Source of the DNA: Actinoplanes utahensis
Lineage (GTDB): Bacteria; Actinomycetota; Actinomycetes; Mycobacteriales; Micromonosporaceae
DNA length: 64,000 nucleotides
NCBI RefSeq assembly: GCF_016862455.1
Contig: NZ_BOMZ01000044.1
Span: forward strand, 1-64,000
Direction of reading: 5' to 3'
A program made the translations under genes and the position numbers. The first letter of the stretch is position 1. Each line of letters opens with the position of its first letter. The notes beneath the pieces were generated by a model. The model saw nothing but the letters and a program-made list of their open reading frames with translations. It did no database searches and had not been told where the DNA came from. Below, piece after piece: positions 50,466 to 58,555 of the stretch.

Positions 50466-51522
50466 TCCGGGCCAGCCAGCCGGCCGCCTCGGTCTCCGGC
50501 AGGATCCGGTCCAGGGTGATCTCCGGGTACATCAGCGGGTAGACCCGGCCGGTGTTCCACGACCGGGCGTAGGACGGCACGTCCAGCACGACGACCCGGT
50601 GCCCGTCGACGACCGGGACGTCGGCGGGCCGGCCCTCGCCCCAGACCCGATCGCCGTCGGCGCCCCACATCTCGAACTGCCCGCGCACCCCGCCGGCCGG
50701 TTGCAGCTCCGGGCCGTCGGTGGCGGCGGCGATCCACGCCGGCTGCGGGCGGTCGCCGGCGATCAGGCCCTGTGCCGGGTCGCCGATCAGCGTCGCGGCG
50801 AGCAGGGTGTGCAGCTGGAAGTTGTCGCCGACCCCGCTGACGGTGAGCCGGTAGGCGCGCCCGCTCGGCCGGTGGATCACCAGGAACGCCTCGTCGTCGA
50901 TCACCTGGAGCAGCCCGTACATCCACGTCGCCGCGTCGGCGTGGTCCTCCATCGCGGCGGTTGCGGCGGCCAGCCGTTCCCGGCCGCGGACGGCCTGCCG
51001 GACCCGTTTCTGCTGCAACGGCAGCAGCAGGCTGGGGATCCAGTCGTCCACGGTGAAGTACGACTCGGTGATCCGGATGCTCTCGTCGCGCTCGATCCCG
51101 GCCTGTGCCGCGGCCCGGGTGACCCGCTCGATCAGCACGTCCGCGGCGGCCTGGCTGTCCGGCGCCTCGAACTCGCCGCCGTCCTTCTCGGCCAGCGCCG
51201 GGAACCGGGCCCCGAGCTCGAGGCCGTCGGTGACCCGCTCGACCAGCACGTCCAGCAGCACGAACGGATCGGCGCCGGCCTCGACCAGACCGGCCGCGAC
51301 CTGGGCCAGCGCGGTGCCGTTGCCGAGCGGCACCCGCTCCAGGGCCGGCCGCAGGCGGCGGGCGCCCTCGGTCAACTCGTCCGGGCCGGCCGACTCGATC
51401 GAGCGGCCGATGCCATGGAAGGCCGCCGCCGCGGTCTTCTCGTCCCGGGCGAGGACCCCCCGCGCCAGATCGCCGCAGAGGTCCGGCAACGCCGCCGATG
51501 TGCGCTCACGCTTCCACCACAT
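50434..51522 (-). CDS. Protein of unknown function (362 aa)
   Basis: No signal peptide or membrane helix is visible. The N-terminal half is helical (RTSAALPDLCGDLARGVLAR, then LLPLQQKRVRQAVRGRERL). The C-terminal half looks like a beta-rich domain (FLVIHRPSGRAYRLTVSGVG, FEMWGADGDRVWGEGRPADV). I recognise no family. TACGAT lies 6 nt before the ATG and no ribosome site exists, so it is probably leaderless. It overlaps the convergent lipid-kinase gene by 32 bp. Confidence 0.7.
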   Translation of the reverse strand: MWWKRERTSAALPDLCGDLARGVLARDEKTAAAAFHGIGRSIESAGPDELTEGARRLRPALERVPLGNGTALAQVAAGLVEAGADPFVLLDVLVERVTDGLELGARFPALAEKDGGEFEAPDSQAAADVLIERVTRAAAQAGIERDESIRITESYFTVDDWIPSLLLPLQQKRVRQAVRGRERLAAATAAMEDHADAATWMYGLLQVIDDEAFLVIHRPSGRAYRLTVSGVGDNFQLHTLLAATLIGDPAQGLIAGDRPQPAWIAAATDGPELQPAGGVRGQFEMWGADGDRVWGEGRPADVPVVDGHRVVVLDVPSYARSWNTGRVYPLMYPEITLDRILPETEAAGWLARISGRENRAEP

Positions 51523-51534
51523 CGGCGCATCGTA
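51523..51534 (-). promoter_or_regulatory. Leaderless-type -10 (TACGAT) of the 362-aa protein gene
   Basis: On the minus strand TACGAT, GCGCCG, then ATG at 51522. Confidence 0.5.
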
Positions 51535-51539
51535 CGGAT

Positions 51540-51565
51540 GCCCGGGGTTCGGTGGAACCCCGGGC
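51540..51565 (-). terminator. Stem-loop after the TauE/SafE gene
   Basis: GCCCGGGGTTC pairs perfectly with GAACCCCGGGC around a GGTG loop. There is no T run on the minus strand, so it is an I-shaped terminator or a transcript-end stabiliser. It begins 22 nt past the TauE/SafE stop. Confidence 0.65.
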
Positions 51566-51587
51566 GTCGGCCGCCGGTCGTCGCGGG

Positions 51588-52541
51588 TCAGACGTTGGCG
51601 GTCGCCTTGTCCTTGTCGTCCGGGACGTCGCCGGTCGCGGCGGCCTCCGCCTCGGCGATGATGCGCTGGTCGTCGGCGATGTTCTTGCGGTACTGCAGCA
51701 CCGAGTAGACGATCGCGGCGGCCCAGGCGGCGTAGATGACGCCGTAGAACGCGTAGCGCACCCCGTCCGGGGCGTCGATCCAGTCGCTGCGGAGCAGGGA
51801 GCGGGTGTTGGTCAGGACGATCACACCGCCGACCGCGGCGCCGAGCACCCGCGGCGGGATGTGCCGGACCAGCCAGGCGGCGATCGGCGCGGCGATGACA
51901 CCACCGAGGAGCAGGGCCAGCGCCCAGCCGTAGTCGATGTTCTCGCTGCCGATGCCCAGGATGAACCCGAGGCTGGCGGCGATGGCGACCAGGAACTCGC
52001 TGGTGTCGATGGAACCGATCGTCTTGCGGGGTTCGAGCCGGCCGCTGGCCAGGATCGCCGGGGTGCCGACCGGGCCCCAGCCACCGCCGCCGGTGGCGTC
52101 GACGAAACCGCCGACCAGGCCGAGCGGGGCGAGGAAGCGCTTGCGCAGCGGCTTGCCGAGCTGGCCCTTGGGCAGGCCCTGGAAGGTGAAGCGGATGAGG
52201 ACGTAGAGGCCGAGGGTCAGCAGGATGATCGCCATCAGCGGCGCCGCGACCTCGGTCGAGATGTTGGAGAGGACCGTCGCCCCGGCGAAGGCGCCGATCG
52301 CGCCCGGCACGCCGATCTTGAGGACGACCTTCCAGTCGACGTTGCCGAACCGCCAGTGCGCGATGCCGGAGACCAGGGTGGTGCCGATCTCGGCCAGGTG
52401 GACGGTCGCCGAGGCCGCCGCCGGGTTGGTGCCGATCGCGAGGAGCAGGGTGGTCGAGGTCACGCCGTAGGCCATGCCCAGGCTGCCGTCGACCAACTGC
52501 GCGCCGAGCCCGACGAGAGCCAGGAGAAGTAGTTTCCGCAT
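51588..52541 (-). CDS. TauE/SafE-family membrane transporter
   Basis: A 317-aa protein with about eight helices in two similar halves. GSLGMAYGVTSTTLLLAIGT near the N-terminus and GGFVDATGGGGWGPVGTPAI in the second half are the characteristic repeats of the family, which exports sulfite, sulfonates or other small anions. The ATG at 52541 has only a weak ribosome site. A promoter with TTGCCT and TATTCT lies upstream. The C-terminus ends in a charged tail. The specific anion is unknown. Confidence 0.85.
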   Translation of the reverse strand: MRKLLLLALVGLGAQLVDGSLGMAYGVTSTTLLLAIGTNPAAASATVHLAEIGTTLVSGIAHWRFGNVDWKVVLKIGVPGAIGAFAGATVLSNISTEVAAPLMAIILLTLGLYVLIRFTFQGLPKGQLGKPLRKRFLAPLGLVGGFVDATGGGGWGPVGTPAILASGRLEPRKTIGSIDTSEFLVAIAASLGFILGIGSENIDYGWALALLLGGVIAAPIAAWLVRHIPPRVLGAAVGGVIVLTNTRSLLRSDWIDAPDGVRYAFYGVIYAAWAAAIVYSVLQYRKNIADDQRIIAEAEAAATGDVPDDKDKATANV

Positions 52542-52587
52542 GTGACGACCGCCAGGACTGGAGGGGATTTCCTATTTCTTGGATCGG

Positions 52588-52617
52588 AGAATAGAAGCCT
52601 AGCTAGCCAGTAGGCAA
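52588..52617 (-). promoter_or_regulatory. Promoter of the TauE/SafE gene (-35 TTGCCT, 18 bp, -10 TATTCT)
   Basis: Minus strand: TTGCCT at 52617-52612 and TATTCT at 52593-52588. The spacer holds the palindrome CTAGCTAG (52599-52606), a possible operator. The 5' leader would be about 40 nt. Confidence 0.5.
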
Positions 52618-52656
52618 GGCATCGATTGACACAGGCGGCTGCGGACATGTTGCAGA

Positions 52657-53049
52657 ATGACCACCGTGAGTGACGCTGACGACGTACGCCGGCTGGCCCT
52701 GGCCCTGCCGCACGTCGAGGAGATCGACAGTGACGGCTTCGACTTCCGGGTCGGCGGAAGGGGATTCGCCTGGTCATATCCGGAACGTCTACCCGGAAAG
52801 GCACGGGTGATACGTACGGATGTGGCTGTTCTGTTCGTCGGCGACGAGGCGGAGAAGCAGGCGCTGCTCCTCGGCGAGCCGGACTTGTTCTTCACCACAC
52901 CCGGCTACAACGGGTTGCCGCTGGTCATGGTGCGGCTGGCCCGGGTACCACCCGATCGGCTGAGAGAGCTGCTCACCGACGCCTGGCGGATGCGGGCCCC
53001 GGACGAGCTCGAGGCCGACCTTCCGGCCGACCTCGAGGACGTGGGCTGA
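52657..53049 (+). CDS. MmcQ/YjbR-family protein
   Basis: A 130-aa protein. DVRRLALALPHVEEIDSDGF starts the YjbR domain, and PDLFFTTPGYNGLPLVMVRL is the typical central part. The fold resembles DNA-binding CyaY-like proteins, but the cellular role is not established. The ATG at 52657 and a GTG three codons later are both possible; neither has a ribosome site. A TTGACA lies at 52626-52631. It converges with the YcnI gene, five bases apart. Confidence 0.8.
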   Translation: MTTVSDADDVRRLALALPHVEEIDSDGFDFRVGGRGFAWSYPERLPGKARVIRTDVAVLFVGDEAEKQALLLGEPDLFFTTPGYNGLPLVMVRLARVPPDRLRELLTDAWRMRAPDELEADLPADLEDVG

Positions 53050-53054
53050 GCGGA

Positions 53055-53768
53055 TCAGGGACGCGGGGCGGTGGCGGCCTTGCGGTAGGCGAGCAGGCCC
53101 AGGACCAGACCGGCCAGACCGGCGATCAGGCCCGCAATGCCCCAGGCAGCGCCGCTGTCGCCGCTCTCCTCCGTCGAGTCCGGGGCGGTGGGCGGCGCGG
53201 CGGCGGCGGAGGCCGCCGCCGCGGCGTCCGCCGTGGTCAGCTTGAGCACCGGCGCCGGGCTCTCCGGCTCGGTTCCGTCGGTGGTCGGCTCGTCGATCCA
53301 GCGGACGATGGTGCCGTCCGAGTACGTCTGCAGCGCCTTGAAGACCATCTGGTCCCGCTGCGGCAGCGGGCCGAGCGACACGTCGAACTCCTGGAACGTG
53401 CCCGGCTTGATCTCCGACCCGGCCGCGGCGGTCCAGGTGATCTTCGTGACCGCCTCGGTGATCTCGCTGTCGTGCACCTTGACCGGGGTCGGCAGCTTCG
53501 ACTTCTCGGTGGCCGCCGTCCAGCCCGCCACCGGCTTGAGCGACACCGACCCGACCGGCGCGTCGATCGGCAGGTTGATCTCCAGCTTGGTGGTGGACGC
53601 GGTGTCGCTCTCGTTGGGCACCCGGAAGGCGACCTTGGTGTACCCGCCCTGGGTCGCCGAGCCCGGGCTCACCGTCACGTGCGCGGACGCCGGACCGGCC
53701 AGGCCGGCCACGAACGCGGCCGCGACGGCGGCGACGGTAGCGGCGCGGCGCAGTGCTGTCTGCTTCAT
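53055..53768 (-). CDS. YcnI-like (DUF1775) copper-binding envelope protein
   Basis: A 237-aa protein. A signal peptide ends at GPASA, leaving HVTVSPGSATQGGY, so the mature protein starts with histidine, as in the monohistidine Cu(II) site of YcnI. A C-terminal helix (WGIAGLIAGLAGLVLGLLAY) anchors it. The ATG at 53768 follows AGAGG at 7 nt and is 11 bp after the CopC stop. It probably chaperones copper outside the membrane together with CopC. Confidence 0.87.
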   Translation of the reverse strand: MKQTALRRAATVAAVAAAFVAGLAGPASAHVTVSPGSATQGGYTKVAFRVPNESDTASTTKLEINLPIDAPVGSVSLKPVAGWTAATEKSKLPTPVKVHDSEITEAVTKITWTAAAGSEIKPGTFQEFDVSLGPLPQRDQMVFKALQTYSDGTIVRWIDEPTTDGTEPESPAPVLKLTTADAAAAASAAAAPPTAPDSTEESGDSGAAWGIAGLIAGLAGLVLGLLAYRKAATAPRP

Positions 53769-53779
53769 CAAGGGACCTC

Positions 53780-54376
53780 TCATGCCTTGCGGCGACGGAT
53801 GTACAGGAAGGCGGCACCGGCGGCGAGAGCCACCACGATGCCGACGACGAAGCCGACGATCGTCGAGCCGGTGTCGTCCGGCTTCGCCCGGTTCCCGGCG
53901 ACGGCCGTGATCTCCGGGCCGGCGGACGGGGCCTGCGACGACGGCGCCGGGGACGGCGCCAGGGACTCCGGGGCCTCCGGGTCGTCGACCACCGGGCCCC
54001 GGCCCAGCGCGGGGGCCGGGTCGTCGACGGTGAACTCGTAGGAGCCCTTCACGGTGTGACCGTCGGTGGAGACGACCTGGTAGGCGACCGTGTAGACCCC
54101 GTTGGCCAGGGGCGTCTGGACGGTCACGACACCTGTCGCGCCGTCCACCTTCGGCGCGGAGACGCCCATCGTCGCCTTGGCGGCGCCACTGACCGTGATC
54201 GTGGTGTACTTCGGGTCCAGCTTCTGCAGGAACCGCAGCTTCACCTCCCGCGGCGATTCCTTCAGCGTGGCGTTCTTGGCCGGGCTGGCCTCGGCGAGCG
54301 CGTTGTGCGCCCACGCCGGCGCACCGGGCACCAGGACCAGGAGCACTGCGGCGAGAGCGAGCAGGGTACGGGTCAC
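53780..54376 (-). CDS. CopC-domain copper-binding envelope protein
   Basis: A 198-aa protein. The signal peptide ends at APAWA, so the mature N-terminus is HNALAEASPAK; the N-terminal His is a CopC copper ligand. STDGHTVKGSYEFTV contains the second conserved His. A Pro/Ser-rich linker and a C-terminal helix (IVGFVVGIVVALAAGAAFLY) anchor it. The GTG at 54376 overlaps the Dyp peroxidase stop (GTGA). Confidence 0.88.
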   Translation of the reverse strand: MTRTLLALAAVLLVLVPGAPAWAHNALAEASPAKNATLKESPREVKLRFLQKLDPKYTTITVSGAAKATMGVSAPKVDGATGVVTVQTPLANGVYTVAYQVVSTDGHTVKGSYEFTVDDPAPALGRGPVVDDPEAPESLAPSPAPSSQAPSAGPEITAVAGNRAKPDDTGSTIVGFVVGIVVALAAGAAFLYIRRRKA

Positions 54377-55560
54377 CCCAGCACCCGCTCGCCGATCCAG
54401 CCGTCCTGAGCGCAGCCGGGTGGGATGGCGAAGACCGAGGATCCGATCGGTGTGGTCCATTCGTTCAACAGGTCCTTCTCGGCGAGCCGCCGTTGGATGG
54501 GGAGATATTGCCGTTCGATGTCAGCTTGGTACGACGCGAAGATGAGCCCGCTGTCGGGTCGCCCCTGCGCGTCCGGCGCCTCGTCGTAGTTGTACGGCCG
54601 CCGCAGGATCTTGAACCGGGGATCGGTCATCCGGGCCCGCGTGACGTGCGCGAAGTCCGGCATCAGCGGCAGTCCGGTGTCGTCGAGTTTCGCGAAGTCC
54701 GGCTCGTCGAACTCGGCCGTCCCGCTCAGCGGCGCCCCGGACGTCATCCGGCGGCCGACCGCGTTCTCCTTGTCGCTCACACTGAGCAGATCCCAGGTCT
54801 CGATCTCGGCCCGGATCCGGCGGACCACCAGCGTGGTGCCGCCGTCCGGGTTCCACACCGCGGTCTCCATCGCGGCGTCCCGCGGGTTGGCGGTGCCGTC
54901 GAGCTGGCCGAGCACGTTGCGCTGGGTGAACCCGGCCGGATGCACGCCGGGACTGCGCCGGAAACCCCGCTGCACCCAGCGGACTCCCCCGAACGGGCGG
55001 GCGTCCTTGATCAGCATGCGCTGGGCGTGCGTGACCGTCAGCGGGTCGTCGGCACAGATCTGCAGCAGCAGGTCGCCGCCGCACCAGCGGTCCTGCAACC
55101 GGTCGACGGTGAACGCGGGCAGGTCGGCGACCGGGGACGGCAGGCCGGCGGCCCGGTACAGGCCGGGGCCGAACCCGAACGTCACGGTCAGGGCGGCCGG
55201 GTGCACGGCCAGCTCGGCCTCGGTGTCGCCGAGCGCCGGCTCGCCCCGGGTGAGGCGGGCCGCGTCGTCGGTGAGCAGGCGCATCATCCGGCCCAGGGCC
55301 TTGCGGTCGGTGCCCCTGGCCAGGGTGAACGACACGAAGGCGGCGTGCGCGGGCGGCTCGGTGGTGACACCGGCCTGCCGCGGGCCGTGGAACGCGACGG
55401 TGGCCGTACCGATGCCGGGGCCGGAGACCGCAACCGGCGCGGACGCCGCGCCGGCGCGCCCACCGGAAGCCCCGCCGGCGGAGCAGCCGGCCACCGCGGC
55501 CGCCGTGCCGAGGCCGGCCACCGCGCCGCCGGCGAGGACGATCCGCCGGGAGACCGTCAC
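54373..55560 (-). CDS. Dyp-type haem peroxidase, exported (EfeB-like)
   Basis: A 395-aa protein. SRRIVLAGG near the N-terminus and AVAGC indicate a twin-arginine lipoprotein. The Dyp signature GQLDGTANPRD and the proximal-His region MPDFAHVTRARM are present, as is SGLIFASYQADIERQYLPIQ. It oxidises substrates or handles haem/iron in the envelope. The GTG at 55560 follows GGGAG at 7 nt, and its first bases overlap the stop of a 27-aa leader ORF. It is coupled to CopC and YcnI, so the operon links peroxidase and copper functions. Confidence 0.88.
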   Translation of the reverse strand: MTVSRRIVLAGGAVAGLGTAAAVAGCSAGGASGGRAGAASAPVAVSGPGIGTATVAFHGPRQAGVTTEPPAHAAFVSFTLARGTDRKALGRMMRLLTDDAARLTRGEPALGDTEAELAVHPAALTVTFGFGPGLYRAAGLPSPVADLPAFTVDRLQDRWCGGDLLLQICADDPLTVTHAQRMLIKDARPFGGVRWVQRGFRRSPGVHPAGFTQRNVLGQLDGTANPRDAAMETAVWNPDGGTTLVVRRIRAEIETWDLLSVSDKENAVGRRMTSGAPLSGTAEFDEPDFAKLDDTGLPLMPDFAHVTRARMTDPRFKILRRPYNYDEAPDAQGRPDSGLIFASYQADIERQYLPIQRRLAEKDLLNEWTTPIGSSVFAIPPGCAQDGWIGERVLG

Positions 55561-55640
55561 GAGACAGCTCCCGCCGGGCCGCAGCCGGCGGGACGGGCAC
55601 GGGCGACCGCCGTGCCGGCAGGAGCGGTACGGGTCAGCAT
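55557..55640 (-). CDS. Leader ORF (27 aa) upstream of the Dyp peroxidase
   Basis: An ATG at 55640 preceded by GAGGAAGAGGA encodes MLTRTAPAGTAVARARPAGC followed by GPAGAVS, and its TGA overlaps the GTG of the peroxidase gene (GTGA). The ribosome site is stronger than the one of the peroxidase itself. It may control peroxidase translation by coupling. Conservation would be needed to prove it. Confidence 0.5.
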   Translation of the reverse strand: MLTRTAPAGTAVARARPAGCGPAGAVS

Positions 55641-55879
55641 TCCTCTTCCTCGAGCTCGGTGAACGCCCGTTAGTCGCCGCCCGGCCGCCCCGGGTTCCCG
55701 CGGATCGCGATATCGCTTCCCGCGACCGGACCATCACGGAAAGTCACTGAGGGTTCACGGGGAACTCCACGCCCGGTTCCGGCGACCAATGGGCGACGCC
55801 GCCAGGGCCCGGGTCGCGTCGACTGCCAACCCATGGATGCCGGCGCAACCGCGCCGCCGACACCTGACGAGGACAGCCG
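55561..55879. other. 319-bp divergent promoter region
   Basis: Besides the leader ORF it holds the palindrome GCGATATCGC at 55707-55716, roughly midway between the divergent Dyp and PepSY genes, a candidate operator. No clear -10 was assigned. Confidence 0.5.
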
Positions 55880-57250
55880 ATGGCCGTGACGACCCTCCCC
55901 GCGACGCCGGAGACCAGAGAGACCCGCCGCCCCTCCGCCGTCGGCGCTCTCCTGCTGCGGCTGCACTTCTACGCCGGGGTGCTGGTCGCCCCGTTCCTGG
56001 TGGTGGCCGCGCTGACCGGCCTGCTCTACACGGTCACGCCCCAGCTCGACGGCCTGCTCTACGGCGACCGGCTGACCGCCGCCACCACCGGCGGCGCCAC
56101 GATCCCCCTCGAGGCGCAGATCGCGGCGGCCCGCGCCGCGCACCCGGACGGGACGATCGCCGCGGTCCAGCCGGCCGTCGGCGACGAGACGACCCGGGTG
56201 GTGTTCGCCCAGCCGGACCTCGGCGAGAACCAGCACACCGTCTACGTCGACCCGCACACCGGAACGGTCCAGGGGCAGCTGACCACCTGGTTCGGCTCCA
56301 CCCCGGTCACCACCTGGCTCGACGACCTGCACCGCAACCTGCACCTCGGCGACCTGGGCCGGCACTACTCGGAACTGGCCGCGAGCTGGCTGTGGGTGCT
56401 CACCCTCGGCGGCATCGTGCTGTGGTGGCGGCGCCGGCGCAGCGTCCGCGGGATGCTCACCGCCGACCTCACCGCCCGGCAAGGCGTCCGGCGGACCCGC
56501 GGCTGGCACGCAGCGACCGGCCTGTGGATGAGCGCCGGCCTGCTGATCCTGTCGGCGACCGGCCTGACCTGGTCGGCTTACGCCGGCGCGAACTTCTCCG
56601 CCGCCCTGGACGTCCTCGACGCCCGCCGGCCCACCCTGGAGGTGCCCGGCGCCACCCCGTCCGCCGGCGGCCACCACGGCGCCGGCGCCGCATCACCCGC
56701 CGCCGTCGACCTCGCACAAGCCGACACCGTCCTCACCGTGGCCCGGGACAACGGCCTCACCGGCCCGGTCGAACTCACCGTCCCGGAGGCCGGCGGCGCC
56801 ACCTGGACCGTCGCCGGCATCGACAACACCTGGCCGGTCCGCCTGGACCGGATCGCCGTCGACCCGGCCACCTCGACGGTCGTCGCCCGCAGCGACTTCG
56901 CCGACTGGCCGGTCCTGGCCCAGCTCTCCAAACTGGGCGTACAGGCCCACATGGGCATCCTCTTCGGCATCGCCAACCAGATCCTGCTCGCGCTCCTGGC
57001 GATCGGCCTGCTGTGCGTGATCCTGTGGGGTTACCGCATGTGGTGGCAGCGCCGGCCGACCCGCGCGGGCCGTCGCGCCGCCGTCGGCACGGCGCCCGCC
57101 CGCGGCGCCTGGCTCGGCCTGCCCGCCTGGGCCGTCGTCGCCGGTGTCCCGGTGGTCTTCGCGATCGGCTGGGCCCTCCCCCTCCTCGGCATCCCCCTGG
57201 CCGCGTTCCTCCTGGTGGACGCCCTGCTCAGCCTCCGCAGAACCGCCTGA
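55880..57250 (+). CDS. PepSY-associated membrane protein (PepSY_TM)
   Basis: A 456-aa protein with the usual four-helix layout: helix 1 (LHFYAGVLVAPFLVVAALTG), a large loop with PepSY-like folds, helices around LWVLTLGGIVLWWRRRR and ATGLWMSAGLLILSATGLTW, a second loop, and C-terminal helices, plus one extra C-terminal pair. Such proteins often accompany iron or copper uptake and ferric reduction. The ATG follows GAGGAC. It diverges from the Dyp-CopC-YcnI operon. A His-rich GGHHGAG lies in the second loop. Confidence 0.83.
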   Translation: MAVTTLPATPETRETRRPSAVGALLLRLHFYAGVLVAPFLVVAALTGLLYTVTPQLDGLLYGDRLTAATTGGATIPLEAQIAAARAAHPDGTIAAVQPAVGDETTRVVFAQPDLGENQHTVYVDPHTGTVQGQLTTWFGSTPVTTWLDDLHRNLHLGDLGRHYSELAASWLWVLTLGGIVLWWRRRRSVRGMLTADLTARQGVRRTRGWHAATGLWMSAGLLILSATGLTWSAYAGANFSAALDVLDARRPTLEVPGATPSAGGHHGAGAASPAAVDLAQADTVLTVARDNGLTGPVELTVPEAGGATWTVAGIDNTWPVRLDRIAVDPATSTVVARSDFADWPVLAQLSKLGVQAHMGILFGIANQILLALLAIGLLCVILWGYRMWWQRRPTRAGRRAAVGTAPARGAWLGLPAWAVVAGVPVVFAIGWALPLLGIPLAAFLLVDALLSLRRTA

Positions 57251-57533
57251 CACCGCAACGGCGGCCGCCTCGCTCCTCTTACACCATGCCTTGGTACGGG
57301 CCACGCAACGTCCCGTGCCTCGCGGCGGCCACGGCAGGCTTCCCCTCCCGACCGTCCCCCGACCGCGGGCCATGCATGCCCGTCCCGGTCAACCCCAACC
57401 GGCCCTCACTGCTGTCTCAACCGCCTCGAGACGACAGTGAGAACCAGCCGGACAGAACCGCAACCGACCCGGAATTGCTCGGGCGGCGTCGACCCCTCCT
57501 CCCGTACGCCGGGAGCCGCCCCGCCGTCGGCGA
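57251..57533. other. 283-bp intergenic region
   Basis: TCACTGCTGTCTC (57406-57418) can pair imperfectly with GAGACGACAGTGA (57428-57440). TCACTGCTGTCTC and CATGCCTTGGT (57285-57295) also occur as exact reverse complements in the 24.0-kb gap. No gene is seen. Confidence 0.5.
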
Positions 57534-58367
57534 TCAGTGGGCGGCGAAGGCCGCATGGCGGCCGGACCGCCAGAGCAGGCCGGTCTCCTGGAAACCGGCG
57601 GCTCTGGCGGCGTCGGCGTGCCAGGCCGGACCGGCGGTGAACTCGGCCGGCGGACGGTCGCGGAAGATGTCGGCGCGGGCCGCCAGCAGATCCTGGAGAC
57701 TCGGATCGTCGGCGAGTTCGGCCCACCACCGTGACCAGGCGAGCCCGGCCCTGCCCGGCACGAATTCATCCTCGTCCGGCACGAAACCAGCAGCGGCCGG
57801 GACGAGCCCGGCGGCGTCCGGGACGGACCCGCTGGCGGCCGGCGTGAGCACGGTTCGGGGCGGTGCGGGGTCGAGGGCGCGCATCACGGTGGGCAGGCCG
57901 TCGTCGGGCATGACGTCGGCGACGACGAGCAGGCCGCCGGGAGCGAGGACCCGCCGGACGCCCGCGTAGAGCGACCAGACCGACTCCGGCGCCAGGTAGT
58001 GGACCGTCATGACGGCGACGACCAGATCGAACCCGGTTCCGGTGCGGGCCGGCCAGCCCGGGTCGGCGAGGTCGGTGGGCAGTACGGTCACCGAGGCGGG
58101 AAGACCGTCGCGGGCCAGGGCGAGCAGCACCGGGTCGATGTCGGCGAGGACGATCCGGGCGCCGGGCCAGCGGGCGGCCATCCGCCCAGCGAACAGGCCG
58201 GGGCCGCCACCGAGGTCGAGGACGCGGCGGGGCGGTCCGCTCAGGCGTTCGGCCGTGTCGAGCACCGCCTGTTCCAGGGTGGGCAGGCCGGGCACGAACC
58301 CCGCCATCAGCGAGTCCCAGCCGGCCCGCCGGGCGGCCACGCCGACGGTTTCGAGTGCGGTGGACAT
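57534..58367 (-). CDS. Class I SAM-dependent methyltransferase
   Basis: A 277-aa protein with VLDLGGGPGLFAGRMAARWP (motif I), VLADIDP (motif II) and a FDLVVAVMTVHYL segment. It is a small-molecule-type methyltransferase; the substrate is unknown. Four seven-residue repeats (AASGSVP, DAAGLVP, AAAGFVP, DEDEFVP) are inserted in the C-terminal half, encoded by a 21-bp tandem array. The ATG has a weak GGGGG site. A perfect 8-3-8 palindrome lies 30 bp upstream, suggesting tight regulation. Confidence 0.8.
   Translation of the reverse strand: MSTALETVGVAARRAGWDSLMAGFVPGLPTLEQAVLDTAERLSGPPRRVLDLGGGPGLFAGRMAARWPGARIVLADIDPVLLALARDGLPASVTVLPTDLADPGWPARTGTGFDLVVAVMTVHYLAPESVWSLYAGVRRVLAPGGLLVVADVMPDDGLPTVMRALDPAPPRTVLTPAASGSVPDAAGLVPAAAGFVPDEDEFVPGRAGLAWSRWWAELADDPSLQDLLAARADIFRDRPPAEFTAGPAWHADAARAAGFQETGLLWRSGRHAAFAAH
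57757..57840 (+). repeat. 21-bp tandem repeat (four units) in the methyltransferase gene
   Basis: Four degenerate units starting GGCACGA or GGGACG at 57757, 57778, 57799 and 57820 encode a seven-residue repeat in the protein. Confidence 0.85.
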
Positions 58368-58396
58368 GGCGGTGGCCCCCAGAGAACGAAACGGAA

Positions 58397-58415
58397 AGAA
58401 ACGACAATCGTTTCT
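58397..58415. promoter_or_regulatory. Perfect inverted repeat AGAAACGA-N3-TCGTTTCT, probable operator
   Basis: An 8-3-8 palindrome in an AT-richer stretch, 30 bp before the methyltransferase ATG. Its shape resembles TetR-family operators; no TetR gene is present in this window. Confidence 0.6.
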
Positions 58416-58555
58416 AACCGCTCCGAGCGCTCCACGGTCCCGTTTCCGCGATCACCTCCGGCGCGGGGAGGTGACCGCGGATGACGGCCGAACTCCACAC
58501 GCCGGAGGCCGCGGGCCCGTGTGGATGACGGCTGGGCTCCGCACGGGGGAAGGGG

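Noticed and set aside
55789-55933. Short forward ORFs just before the PepSY gene
   Set aside because: They lack ribosome sites and overlap the real start, which has GAGGAC at a normal distance.
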